From Clostridia bacterium (GTDB taxonomy: Bacteria > Bacillota > DSM-521 > Neomoorellales > Neomoorellaceae), in assembly GCA_030445875.1 (NCBI GenBank), contig JASUSX010000012.1, positions 1 to 17,638 of the forward strand: DNA of 17,638 bases, given 5' to 3'. The notes beneath the pieces were generated by a model. It was not told where the DNA came from. It saw only the letters and a list, made by a program, of their open reading frames with translations, and did not search any database. Below, piece after piece: positions 1-6,446 of the stretch. Positions within the stretch are counted from its first letter, which is position 1. The number at the start of each line of letters is the position of its first letter. The position numbers and the translations under genes were made by a program.

Positions 1-446
1 ACGCTGACCAGTATGGTGTCTTCCCGCAGGGCCGCCTCCAGGTCGGCCGGGCGCACCCGGCCCCGGGCGTCCACGGGGAGGAAGGTTACCTCGTACCCCT
101 CGGCCGCCAGGCTGCGGCAGGTGGCCAGGATAGAGGGGTGCTCGATGGCGGTGGTGATCATATGTTTCCCCTGACGCCGGCGGGCCCGGGCTACCCCCCG
201 CAGGGCCCAATTGTTGGCCTCGGTACCGCCGGAAGTAAAGTAGATCTCCCCGGGCCGGGCGCCCATAAGGCCGGCCACCTGTCGGCGGGCCTCCCCCAGG
301 GCCTTTTCCGCCTTTACCCCCAGGCCGTGCAGGGAAGAAGGATTACCATAGTTTTCCGTTAGCATTTTATGTACCATGGCCGCGACCCCGGGCAGAACGG
401 CGGTGGTCGCGCTGTTGTCCAGATAAGTAACCGGCTGCAAGGCCAT
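1..446 (-). CDS. Cysteine desulfurase (IscS/NifS family), N-terminal 148 residues, cut by window edge
   Basis: This is a PLP-dependent class V aminotransferase that removes sulfur from L-cysteine as an enzyme persulfide, for Fe-S clusters or tRNA thiolation, in the cytoplasm. I translated the minus strand from the ATG at 446. It gives the family N-terminus YLDNSATT (residues 8-15), then GNPSSLHGLG, the PLP phosphate-binding block FTSGGTEANN, and TTAIEHPSIL, whose His stacks on the PLP ring in this family. The frame is open to the left edge, so the catalytic Lys and Cys lie outside. AGGAGG sits 8 bases before the ATG and a TATAAT box lies just upstream. Only the 5' third is visible, so I cannot tell whether it serves general Fe-S assembly or a tRNA-thiolation partner. 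The family call is very secure. Confidence 0.95.
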   Translation of the reverse strand, partial: MALQPVTYLDNSATTAVLPGVAAMVHKMLTENYGNPSSLHGLGVKAEKALGEARRQVAGLMGARPGEIYFTSGGTEANNWALRGVARARRRQGKHMITTAIEHPSILATCRSLAAEGYEVTFLPVDARGRVRPADLEAALREDTILVS

Positions 447-469
447 AAACCTTTCCTCCTCCCTTAAGT

Positions 470-497
470 ATTATACAACAATTTAATACATCTTAAA
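470..497 (-). promoter_or_regulatory. Putative sigma-A promoter of the cysteine desulfurase gene
   Basis: On the minus strand a perfect TATAAT (470-475) lies 16 bases after TTTAAG (492-497), which matches three of six positions of the -35 consensus. Transcription would start near 463, giving a leader of about 17 bases that just holds the AGGAGG site. The -10 is strong and the -35 weak. Confidence 0.55.
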
Positions 498-506
498 GGC
501 CCCTGG

Positions 507-535
507 CACCACTCTCCTACAGCCAGCATATTGTA
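507..535 (+). promoter_or_regulatory. Possible sigma-K/sigma-E type sporulation promoter before the protease gene
   Basis: CATATTGTA (527-535) matches the mother-cell sigma-factor -10 pattern CATANNNTA at every fixed position. CACC (507-510), a match to the short AC-containing -35 of sigma-K, lies 16 bases upstream. I saw no convincing sigma-A promoter in this gap. The match rests on few bases in an AT-rich spacer, so it is a hint, not a firm assignment. Confidence 0.3.
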
Positions 536-583
536 AACCAGGCAAGAGGCCGCCTACGGCTAAAGAAAAAATGGAGGGGAGAA

Positions 584-1594
584 GTGGCGCCAATGCAGAG
601 GGTGGAGAGGGCCCTTTCCAGGTATGTGCAGGACATTTTGAGTTTGCCCAATGTGGTGGGTGTAGGTAAAGGGTTTAAGAGTGTGCGCGGTGAGGCAACC
701 AGGAAGCCGGCCGTAGTGGTGCTGGTTAAAGAGAAGCTACCGGCTGCCAAACTGCAGCGGGGCGCCAGGATACCCCAGGTCCTCGACGAAGCGGACACCG
801 ATGTCCTGGAGGTAGGGGAATTACGGCTCCTGGGCCGTACCGATTACCAGCGGCCGGCCCGGCCGGGGATGAGCATCGGCCACTATAAAATTACCGCCGG
901 GACCTTCGGGGCGGTGGTAAAAGACCGGCGGACAGGCGAACCTCTCATCCTTTCCAACAACCATATCCTGGCCAACATCAGCAACGGTCGCGATGGCCGG
1001 GCACGTATCGGCGATCCCATCCTTCAGCCCGGCCCCTATGACGGGGGCAGCAAGGACCAGGTCATCGGTTACCTGGAACGCTTTATTCCCATTAATCCTG
1101 TCGTCCAGGAGGTTACCTGCAGCAAGGCCCTGCGCCTGCAAGAAGTCTTTAACCGCCTGGTGCACCTGGTGCGGCCCAATTACCAGGTAAGGATGCAGAA
1201 GGTTACCGCCGGGGCGAATATCGTTGACTGTGCCGTCGCCCGGCCGGTGAATAGAGAGGCTATCCGGTCCGATATCCTGGAGTTGGGGCCAGTAAAGGGC
1301 GTCCGGGAACCAGAGCTTAATATGGCCATAGTAAAGAGCGGGCGCTCCAGTGGCATTACCCGCTCTACCATCAAAGTCCTCCAGGCCACCGTCAAAGTAA
1401 TCCTGGAGGAAGGGCTAACCGGCATGTTTAGCGACCAGTTTGTTACCGGCCCCATTGCCCAGCCGGGGGATAGCGGTTCCCTTATCCTGGATAAGGAAAA
1501 CTACGCCGTGGGCCTGCTCTTTGCTGGTTCGGACCAGACCTCCATCGGCAACCGCATCCAGAATGTCCTGGGGCAATTGGAGGTTGAGTTTTAG
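584..1594 (+). CDS. Trypsin-fold serine protease homologue, cytoplasmic, NAL1-like
   Basis: This 336-residue protein carries the chymotrypsin-fold catalytic triad in order: His127 in LSNNHILA, Asp215 in NIVDCAVARP, and Ser297 in PGDSGSL. The segment KSGRSSGITRSTI (about 251-263) resembles the K-x-GR-[ST]-[ST]-G-x-T element of bacterial and plant NARROW LEAF1-like proteases. Residues 1-90 form a separate N-terminal region (NVVGVGKGFKS, then AVVVLVKEKL). There is no signal peptide or membrane segment, so it should be cytoplasmic. The GTG at 584 is chosen because GGAGGGGA ends 3 bases before it. An in-frame ATG at 593 is the alternative. Its stop lies one base from the stop of the convergent ypeB gene. 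Substrate and role are unknown. Intact triad residues suggest an active peptidase. Confidence 0.85.
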   Translation: MAPMQRVERALSRYVQDILSLPNVVGVGKGFKSVRGEATRKPAVVVLVKEKLPAAKLQRGARIPQVLDEADTDVLEVGELRLLGRTDYQRPARPGMSIGHYKITAGTFGAVVKDRRTGEPLILSNNHILANISNGRDGRARIGDPILQPGPYDGGSKDQVIGYLERFIPINPVVQEVTCSKALRLQEVFNRLVHLVRPNYQVRMQKVTAGANIVDCAVARPVNREAIRSDILELGPVKGVREPELNMAIVKSGRSSGITRSTIKVLQATVKVILEEGLTGMFSDQFVTGPIAQPGDSGSLILDKENYAVGLLFAGSDQTSIGNRIQNVLGQLEVEF

Positions 1595-1595
1595 C

Positions 1596-2990
1596 CTACA
1601 TGGTCAACTGCCCGCCCGGGACATCGACTATCTGCAGTACCTTTTCTTCTTCACCCGTTACGGCGTTGATGTAGGTGAGGTAACTGGTATCGTCGAGTTT
1701 GGTTCTAACTTCATAGGTGAGCTTTTCTACCCCCCCGGGTAAAGGAATCAGGGCCAGCCGTACGCCTTCTACCTTGAGCCCGGGTTTAATTTTAGCTCGG
1801 GCCTGGGCTGGCGTCAGCTTGGGCTGGGGCAACTGGCGCTGGTGATGGGCCATATAGTAGGGGGTTGCATCCCAGCCGGTGATTTCGCCGTTATCCAGGG
1901 CTACCTTGACTTTGACCTGGTCGGGGTAAAGGATGACCTCACCTTCTTTAGCGGCGAAGGTTATTACCTGGTTATTGTCCGTACGCACGGTGTAGGTGGG
2001 CTGCATATCACGAAAACCATGGGCTTTCAAGAAAGCTATAGCCTTTTCCTGGGCTTTAGCCGCGTCCAGGGTCGGCGGCCCTACCGGACGGGTATTGAGG
2101 AGAGTTACTATTTCCCCGGCCTGCTTGCTGATATCCGCGTGCACGGTGACGTTGGGGCGCCGGGTATCCAGCAAGCTCATGGCGTAGGTGGGTAGCAGGC
2201 CGTTGGTGGTCCGGGTGGCCTGGACGCGGTAGCTGCTGTTACTGGCCGCAGCGGCAAAGGCAGTAGCCCGGTGTTCGGCTTCCGCCTGGGAAACCTCGCC
2301 GCCCTTAAGACCCAGGGGCCGCGGTTTTTCCAGGTGATCGGAAAAGGGACCGTCGTAGTTCAGACTGGGCAGGGTCTGCAGGCGCCGGTCGGTGTTGACA
2401 AAACCATCCAGGGGCCCGGGTGGCTCCGCCTGGACAGGGATAGCCAGGTTGGCAATGGTCTTGAGGGGATTCGGCATCCGGGTGCCATAGAAACTGCTCC
2501 AGCGCAGGCCTTTGCTGGCTACCTGGCCTTCCGTCTGGTGGAGGTCCTGGCTCACCCGCTTCATTTCTTCCCGCAACCTGGCTAACTGTTCCCTTTCCTG
2601 GGCGGTCAGCTCGTCGCCACGGGCTAATTTTTGCGCCAGGTAATTGCTGTAGTCACTGGTTTGGGCCAGGAATTTGCTAATGTTAACGGGCTTTAACCCC
2701 GGGGTGGGTAGCTGGCTTAGGGAGAGCTGGGCGGCAGCCGCCTGGTTCCAGGCCTCCGTCAGATGGACAGCCTGTTGCCGGGAGGAACTGCTGGCCAGGG
2801 ATTTGCCCATGCTGACCTGGGCCTGTTCCACGTAGTTCAGCAGGTTGTAGAAGTCACGCTGGCCGCCGGCCTCCACGGCGTTGGCCAGGGTCAGGCGGTT
2901 GGCTCGTTCCCAGAGACCCCAGCCTACGGCGAGCAAGAGGGCCAGGGTAAGGGCAATAGTAGCGATCTTACGCGTCACATTGAACACCAT
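1596..2990 (-). CDS. ypeB: Germination protein YpeB
   Basis: YpeB is the partner of the cortex-lytic enzyme SleB. In Bacillus the two proteins depend on each other for stable presence in the dormant spore. The 464 residues begin with a basic end and one membrane segment (about 8-26). An N-terminal helical region rich in Gln, Ala and Leu follows (about 35-175), then PepSY-like repeats to the C-terminus (about 235-464), including an EKAIAFLKAHGF segment and the end block LTYINAVTGEEEKVL. The length is normal for the family. It lies 12 bases after sleB, which is the classical bicistronic order. The ATG at 2990 has only a crowded AAAGG in front. GTG at 2987 or 2978 are possible alternative starts, and the latter has AAAGGA at a somewhat long but usable distance. 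Confidence in the identity is high. Confidence 0.93.
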   Translation of the reverse strand: MVFNVTRKIATIALTLALLLAVGWGLWERANRLTLANAVEAGGQRDFYNLLNYVEQAQVSMGKSLASSSSRQQAVHLTEAWNQAAAAQLSLSQLPTPGLKPVNISKFLAQTSDYSNYLAQKLARGDELTAQEREQLARLREEMKRVSQDLHQTEGQVASKGLRWSSFYGTRMPNPLKTIANLAIPVQAEPPGPLDGFVNTDRRLQTLPSLNYDGPFSDHLEKPRPLGLKGGEVSQAEAEHRATAFAAAASNSSYRVQATRTTNGLLPTYAMSLLDTRRPNVTVHADISKQAGEIVTLLNTRPVGPPTLDAAKAQEKAIAFLKAHGFRDMQPTYTVRTDNNQVITFAAKEGEVILYPDQVKVKVALDNGEITGWDATPYYMAHHQRQLPQPKLTPAQARAKIKPGLKVEGVRLALIPLPGGVEKLTYEVRTKLDDTSYLTYINAVTGEEEKVLQIVDVPGGQLTM

Positions 2991-3002
2991 CCTTTACCGG
3001 AT

Positions 3003-3494
3003 TTAACGGGCGAAGACGTGGTTGCCGATCTGGGTAATGATGGTCCGGGTCCAGATCCAGGGGCTGACGGGTTTGCTCGGGTTCCAGAAGAAAAGGGCGC
3101 CGTAAGTGGGGTCCCAGCCGTTCAAAGCATCGGCTGCCGCCCGGCTGGGGGAAGCCAGGTCGGTGACCTGCCAGATGAGGCCGTTGCTGACGCTTTCAAA
3201 GGCCCAGGGCTCGTAAATAACGCCGCTGATACTGGAGGGGAAGAGGGGGCTACGCACGCGGTTGAGGATGACGGCACCTACCGCTACCTGGCCCTCATAC
3301 GGTTCGGTTCCTGCTTCAGCAGCAATTAACCGGGACAGGAGGTTGATTTCATCGCCGACGGCAACCGGCGCCCCAGCCTGGGTGGGGATGGCCAGGGGGG
3401 ACTGTCCCTGATGGTGGAACTGCCACAGGGCAGCGCTGATTAAGATAGCAGCCAGAAGGGCAGGTATGATTAAGCGGCGACGATAAGGATGCAT
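3003..3494 (-). CDS. sleB: Spore cortex-lytic enzyme SleB, short form (catalytic domain with membrane anchor)
   Basis: SleB is a lytic transglycosylase-type hydrolase that cuts muramic-delta-lactam-containing spore cortex during germination. The Hydrolase_2 domain fills about residues 48-163: NLLSRLIAAEAG with Glu60 at the catalytic position, EGQVAVGAVILNRV, and the late block ALFFWNPSKP. A basic start (HPYRRR) leads into one hydrophobic segment (about 8-24), a signal peptide or anchor. The protein has 163 residues. Bacillus SleB has about 300 because of an N-terminal peptidoglycan-binding domain, which is absent here. The ATG at 3494 follows AAGGAGG at good spacing. It is co-transcribed with ypeB and preceded by a sigma-G-like promoter, as expected for a protein made in the forespore. 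Confidence 0.92.
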   Translation of the reverse strand: MHPYRRRLIIPALLAAILISAALWQFHHQGQSPLAIPTQAGAPVAVGDEINLLSRLIAAEAGTEPYEGQVAVGAVILNRVRSPLFPSSISGVIYEPWAFESVSNGLIWQVTDLASPSRAAADALNGWDPTYGALFFWNPSKPVSPWIWTRTIITQIGNHVFAR

Positions 3495-3525
3495 AGATTA
3501 TCCTCCTTATTACCGAATTCAACTT

Positions 3526-3555
3526 TAGTGTGGATAGGTAATTCCAGCCTTATAC
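3526..3555 (-). promoter_or_regulatory. Sigma-G-type promoter of sleB-ypeB
   Basis: Reading the minus strand, GTATA (3551-3555) is followed after exactly 18 bases by CACACTA (3526-3532). The forespore sigma-G pattern is roughly GNATR, 18 bases, CATNMTA, so one fixed base differs (C for T). Transcription would start near 3519, about 25 bases before the sleB start codon. In B. subtilis sleB is known to be under sigma-G control, which supports this reading. Confidence 0.6.
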
Positions 3556-3557
3556 AT

Positions 3558-3582
3558 AAAAAAAGAGCGCTAAAAAGCGCTC
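3558..3582 (-). terminator. Intrinsic terminator after the 138-residue orphan gene
   Basis: On the minus strand a 7-bp stem (AGCGCTC type, 3565-3571 with 3576-3582) with a four-base loop is followed by seven T residues (complement of 3558-3564). It begins 3 bases past the TAG stop at 3586-3588 and ends 2 bases before the -35 element of the sleB promoter, so it insulates sleB from read-through. Confidence 0.9.
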
Positions 3583-3585
3583 CTT

Positions 3586-4002
3586 CTAGCTGCTGCGGAA
3601 ACGATTGCCACGGCTCGGGTGGGGTGGCGGGCTTTCTTCGGGCGGTGGTGTTTCCTCAGCCTCTTTTTCTTTTGTTGCCTTGCTTTCCCGGGCGCTCATA
3701 CCCATGAGCAGGTTCATTAAGCTGGAAAGTAGAGCCGGGTTTTTACCCAGCAAGCCGGCCAGTTCAGCCGGTGGTTTGGCGTTGCCGCCACCTCCCTGAC
3801 CCAGGACGGCGTTCAGGGCTTCCTGGATGGCATTACCGGCTCCAGCCTTTACCGGTACACTGACATTGCCCTGCAGGAGATTCAGGATCCCCAGGAGATC
3901 GACCAGGCCCAGCAGGCCGGCCAGCTCGTTAAAGCTTAAGGTTTGCTGTTGCTGGGGTCCAAGTAACTGCAGCAGGACTTCCACCAGATCGGTTTTTTCC
4001 AC
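3586..4002 (-). CDS. Orphan protein with hydrophobic helices and Pro/Arg-rich tail
   Basis: I do not recognise this 138-residue protein. Residues 1-70 are rich in Leu, Val, Gly and Gln, with repeated LLGLVDLLGILNLLQG-like hydrophobic stretches. A Gly run (GQGGGG) sits in the middle, and a second Leu-rich helix contains LLSSLMNLLMGM. The tail is charged, then Pro-rich and basic (TPPPEESPPPHPSRGN). The start is GTG at 4002 with GGGGAGGT 8 bases upstream. It lies next to the germination pair and is divergent from another orphan, so a sporulation link is possible but is inference only. It has a ribosome site, plausible codon use and its own terminator, so I think it is a real gene. Confidence 0.75.
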   Translation of the reverse strand: MEKTDLVEVLLQLLGPQQQQTLSFNELAGLLGLVDLLGILNLLQGNVSVPVKAGAGNAIQEALNAVLGQGGGGNAKPPAELAGLLGKNPALLSSLMNLLMGMSARESKATKEKEAEETPPPEESPPPHPSRGNRFRSS

Positions 4003-4146
4003 CTTGATTTACCTCCCCCATCCCTTTCTTCCTGTTAAAATATATGCGCCAGCCCGGGGATACAGCGCTGCACCAACCATCTTCTGCTTGCATATTTTTA
4101 ACTAAAGAGGATTGATTTTCTCCTTAAAGGAATGGGGGGGAGCAAG

Positions 4147-4368
4147 ATGGCCGATCCTATTGTGGACCCCAATCTCCTGGGGGTTATCCAGAGTCTGAAA
4201 CCCTATATGAGCAACCGGGCGCTCCAGTGTACCGAAGTGGCGGAAACCCTGCTGGAGATCCTGGCCAGCGAGCAGGCCCGGCGGGTGCAGGAGAAGTTAC
4301 AGGGTTTGCGTCAGGAGTATAAAATGGCCGTGCAGGCAGCCAAAGCGCAAAAAACGGGTAATAAATGA
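4147..4368 (+). CDS. Small orphan protein, 73 residues, helical
   Basis: I do not recognise this protein. It starts MADPIVDPNLLGVIQSLKPYM, is mostly amphipathic helix, and ends in a Lys/Gln-rich segment (QEKLQGLRQEYKMAVQAAKAQK) that could form a coiled coil. There is no signal peptide or membrane segment. An in-frame ATG at 4132 would add five residues, but it directly abuts AAAGGA, leaving no spacing. The ATG at 4147 has a G-rich AG-containing site (4134-4142) 4 bases upstream, so I prefer it. It is transcribed divergently from the 138-residue orphan across a 144-base gap and is followed by a terminator, so it is probably monocistronic. Confidence 0.75.
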   Translation: MADPIVDPNLLGVIQSLKPYMSNRALQCTEVAETLLEILASEQARRVQEKLQGLRQEYKMAVQAAKAQKTGNK

Positions 4369-4378
4369 GACGACGACC

Positions 4379-4409
4379 AGAGAGGGCGGGACCCTTTCTC
4401 TCTTTTTTT
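4379..4409 (+). terminator. Likely intrinsic terminator after the 73-residue gene
   Basis: AGAGAGGG (4379-4386) can pair with CCC (4392-4394) and TCTCT (4397-4401), with two bulged T residues, followed by seven T residues (4403-4409). It begins 11 bases after the TGA stop. Confidence 0.65.
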
Positions 4410-4477
4410 GATCCTCATCCTGTTACTGCTATCCACCGGCAGTTACCCCGGGCCCGGCACCTCTCCTGGATGCGAGG

Positions 4478-4864
4478 TTAAGCGTAATGCATGCGAAGGC
4501 GGGCCGGGGCGGAAGCTCCAGGATTTCCACCTGGGCCGGTGGGGTTTTCCCGGGCTATCCCGTAATCAGCGGGTTTCCCGGCAGCCGGAGCCGCGGTGGC
4601 TTCGGAACCAGGCCCGGTGGCCGATAGCTTGGCGCCGGTGGAGGGCCGCTGGGGGGAGTGGACGACGGTCAGGCTATTTAAGATCACCTCTTCCTCCCAG
4701 GCCAGCTGGCCGTTGGCGTAGCGGCGGCGGCGTATTTCGACCCTGGGGATAAAAGCGGAAACTTCATGGGGCAGGTTGTAAGTCAAACGGCGGATGACGC
4801 GGATAACGGCATCGTCAACATGGAGTTCCACTTCGTCGGTATTTAACGGACATTCTGGCAGCAT
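4478..4864 (-). CDS. Orphan protein with folded N-terminal part and low-complexity tail
   Basis: I do not recognise this 128-residue protein. Residues 1-72 look like a folded beta-rich domain (LNTDEVELHVDDAVIRVIRR, then FIPRVEIRRRRY and LAWEEEVILNSLTVVHSP). Residues 73-128 are rich in Pro, Gly, Ala and Ser, with no clear fold. No signal peptide is seen. The ATG at 4864 is well supported by AAAGGAGGT on the minus strand, 7 bases upstream. It converges with the 73-residue gene. Upstream is a TATACT/CATATACT box (about 4885-4892) that fits either a sigma-A or a mother-cell -10, with no good -35. The tail composition recalls some coat-like proteins, but that is a weak inference. Confidence 0.7.
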   Translation of the reverse strand: MLPECPLNTDEVELHVDDAVIRVIRRLTYNLPHEVSAFIPRVEIRRRRYANGQLAWEEEVILNSLTVVHSPQRPSTGAKLSATGPGSEATAAPAAGKPADYGIARENPTGPGGNPGASAPARLRMHYA

Positions 4865-4992
4865 GGGGGCAACCTCCTTTGCTGCCAGTATATGTTAGCG
4901 GACCGGAAGTTGACCGGGGGTTGGTGGCAACGGGTTTAAGGCAGGCGCCCGGCCAGGGAACGGCAGCCTGTGCCGGGGTATAGAAGGTTAAA

Positions 4993-5022
4993 GGGCCGGT
5001 CCCCTGGTTGGGGAGCCGGCCC
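4993..5022 (-). terminator. Strong hairpin after the FmdB-like gene, probable terminator
   Basis: GGGCCGGTCCCC (4993-5004) pairs with GGGGA (5010-5014) and CCGGCCC (5016-5022) with one bulged G, giving a 12-bp stem and a five-base loop. It begins 6 bases after the stop of the FmdB-like gene. The T tract on the minus strand is short (TTTAACCTT), so termination may be partial. Confidence 0.6.
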
Positions 5023-5028
5023 TGGCCG

Positions 5029-5262
5029 TTAGCTAGCTTTGCTTTCGGTTTTGGTTTCGTCTTTAGCCTTGCTCTTATAATCCGGGCTGCGGTTTTCGGT
5101 CGTGTAGAAACCGCCAGCCTTGTAGATCACGCTGATATTGTGCCCGATCAGGCGGTGCACCGGTCCCCCGCAGGTGGGGCATTGCTTTAGAGGCGGGGCG
5201 GTTATGCGTTGCTCTTTTTCAAATACCCCGCATTTGGCACATTTGTATTCGTAGATTGGCAC
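5029..5262 (-). CDS. FmdB-family zinc ribbon protein
   Basis: This 77-residue protein has the family start (V/M)PIYEYKC and two CxxC pairs (Cys8/Cys11 and Cys28/Cys31), which should bind one zinc. The segment GPVHRLIGHNISVIYKAGGFYTT is the conserved second half of the FmdB (putative regulatory protein) family. A charged Lys/Glu/Ser tail follows. The molecular role is not established. The name comes from the formamidase operon of Methylophilus. The GTG at 5262 is chosen because the family starts at PIYEY and GGAGGT lies 7 bases upstream. A longer frame to 5367 has no ribosome site and would extend past the promoter. It is monocistronic, with its own promoter and terminator. Confidence 0.9.
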   Translation of the reverse strand: MPIYEYKCAKCGVFEKEQRITAPPLKQCPTCGGPVHRLIGHNISVIYKAGGFYTTENRSPDYKSKAKDETKTESKAS

Positions 5263-5302
5263 GGTTACCACCTCCGCTGGTCTATAAGTAGTTCCAGCAT
5301 TG

Positions 5303-5331
5303 GTTATACGCCAGGATGGCAGATTTGTCAA
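5303..5331 (-). promoter_or_regulatory. Sigma-A promoter of the FmdB-like gene
   Basis: The minus strand shows a perfect TTGACA (5326-5331), then 17 bases, then TATAAC (5303-5308). This is the best vegetative promoter in the window. Transcription would start near 5296, about 34 bases before the GTG at 5262. Confidence 0.85.
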
Positions 5332-5394
5332 GGGTACTTGCCTGCTGCCAGGGAAAATGTGTGCCATCTGGAATCGCCAGGCAACAAAAAAGTA

Positions 5395-5423
5395 TAGACG
5401 TTTGATCTGTTTTCTGGTATGCT
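5395..5423 (+). promoter_or_regulatory. Putative extended -10 sigma-A promoter of the monooxygenase-like gene
   Basis: TAGACG (5395-5400, four of six consensus) is followed after 17 bases by TATGCT (5418-5423), preceded by TG-G, an extended -10. Transcription would start near 5430. That removes the GTG at 5430 as a realistic start codon and supports the TTG at 5463. Confidence 0.5.
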
Positions 5424-5462
5424 GAGCCGGTGATATCTATGAATGTTGGGGGGGTACTTTAC

Positions 5463-6446
5463 TTGTTTCAATTACCGACCCTTCAGATTGGCCGTTTCCT
5501 GGCCCGGAACCCCATTATCCAGGGCGGGATGGCCGTCCGTATTTCGGGGGCCCGCCTGGCGGCAGCCGTGGCCAGGGAAGGCGGGATAGGAATCATCGCC
5601 GGCACGGGGAGATCCCCCAGGGAACTGGAACGGGAAATAGAAACAGCCCGGGATATGACCGGCGGCCATGGTATACTGGGGCTCAATATCCTTTTCGCTG
5701 TATCTAACTTTGCCCAGCTGGTGAAGACCGGCATGAAGGCCGGTATTGATTTAGTCTTTTCGGGGGCAGGGTTTTCCCGGGATATTTTTGGCTGGGGGCG
5801 AGAATTCAAGGTCCCGGTGGTTCCTATCGTTTCCTCCGCCCGTCTGGCTACCCTGGCGGAAAAACTCGGGGCCGCGGCGGTAGTAGTAGAGGGTTGTGAG
5901 GCCGGGGGGCACCTGGGTACGGACCGGCCCATGCTGGATATTCTCCGGGAAGTGGTGCAAGCTGTAAACTTGCCGGTAATTGGGGCGGGAGGTATTCTCA
6001 ACGGTTACGATATTTATCGGGCACTTCAGCTCGGTGCTCGAGGAGTACAAATAGGCACCCGCTTTGCTGCCAGTTACGAATCCGATGCCCCGAACGAACT
6101 TAAAAAGGCTTATCTGGCGGCAAAACCTGAGGATTCAATACTAATTCACAGTCCGGTGGGACTACCGGGCCGGGCAATAAGGAACTCTTTTACCGAACGC
6201 TTAGAAACTGACGACATTCATCCTGGTGAATGTACCGGGTGCCTCAAAAAGTGCGGCCAGCAGTTTTGCATCCGCCGGGCTCTGGAAAATGCCCAGCGCG
6301 GGTGTCTCAAGGATGGACTTATTTTTGCCGGCCAACGAGTAGCTGAAATTAGCCAAATTCTTTCCGTAGAGGAAATATTTATTAACCTGAAACGCGAATT
6401 TGCAGAAGCCTGCGCGCGCCTGGGTCCCCTGCCGGCCCTGGAATAA
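5463..6446 (+). CDS. Nitronate monooxygenase / 2-nitropropane dioxygenase-like flavoprotein
   Basis: This is an FMN-dependent TIM-barrel oxidoreductase of the nitronate monooxygenase family, related to the enoyl-ACP reductase FabK. From the chosen start it has 327 residues. Visible motifs are NPIIQGGMAVRISG near the N-terminus (about 17), EGCEAGGHLG with the conserved GGH (about 148-150), PVIGAGGI, and GARGVQIGTRF, which binds the FMN phosphate. A C-terminal cysteine cluster, CTGCLKKC then FC (Cys257, 260, 264, 269), is typical of a clostridial subgroup and could bind a metal. Relatives begin near FQLPTL, matching TTG 5463 with a G-run (5448-5454) 8 bases upstream. In-frame GTG 5430 and ATG 5439 lack ribosome sites. 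The true substrate cannot be read from sequence. Confidence 0.88.
   Translation: MFQLPTLQIGRFLARNPIIQGGMAVRISGARLAAAVAREGGIGIIAGTGRSPRELEREIETARDMTGGHGILGLNILFAVSNFAQLVKTGMKAGIDLVFSGAGFSRDIFGWGREFKVPVVPIVSSARLATLAEKLGAAAVVVEGCEAGGHLGTDRPMLDILREVVQAVNLPVIGAGGILNGYDIYRALQLGARGVQIGTRFAASYESDAPNELKKAYLAAKPEDSILIHSPVGLPGRAIRNSFTERLETDDIHPGECTGCLKKCGQQFCIRRALENAQRGCLKDGLIFAGQRVAEISQILSVEEIFINLKREFAEACARLGPLPALE

Noticed and set aside
138..362. 74-residue plus-strand frame at the left end
   Set aside because: It is the antisense shadow of the cysteine desulfurase, which has clear family motifs.
4022..4100. Firm sigma-E or sigma-K promoters in the gap between the two orphan genes
   Set aside because: CATA boxes exist on both strands, but no convincing -35 elements were found, and AT-rich gaps produce such boxes easily. 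I mention them only as a hint.
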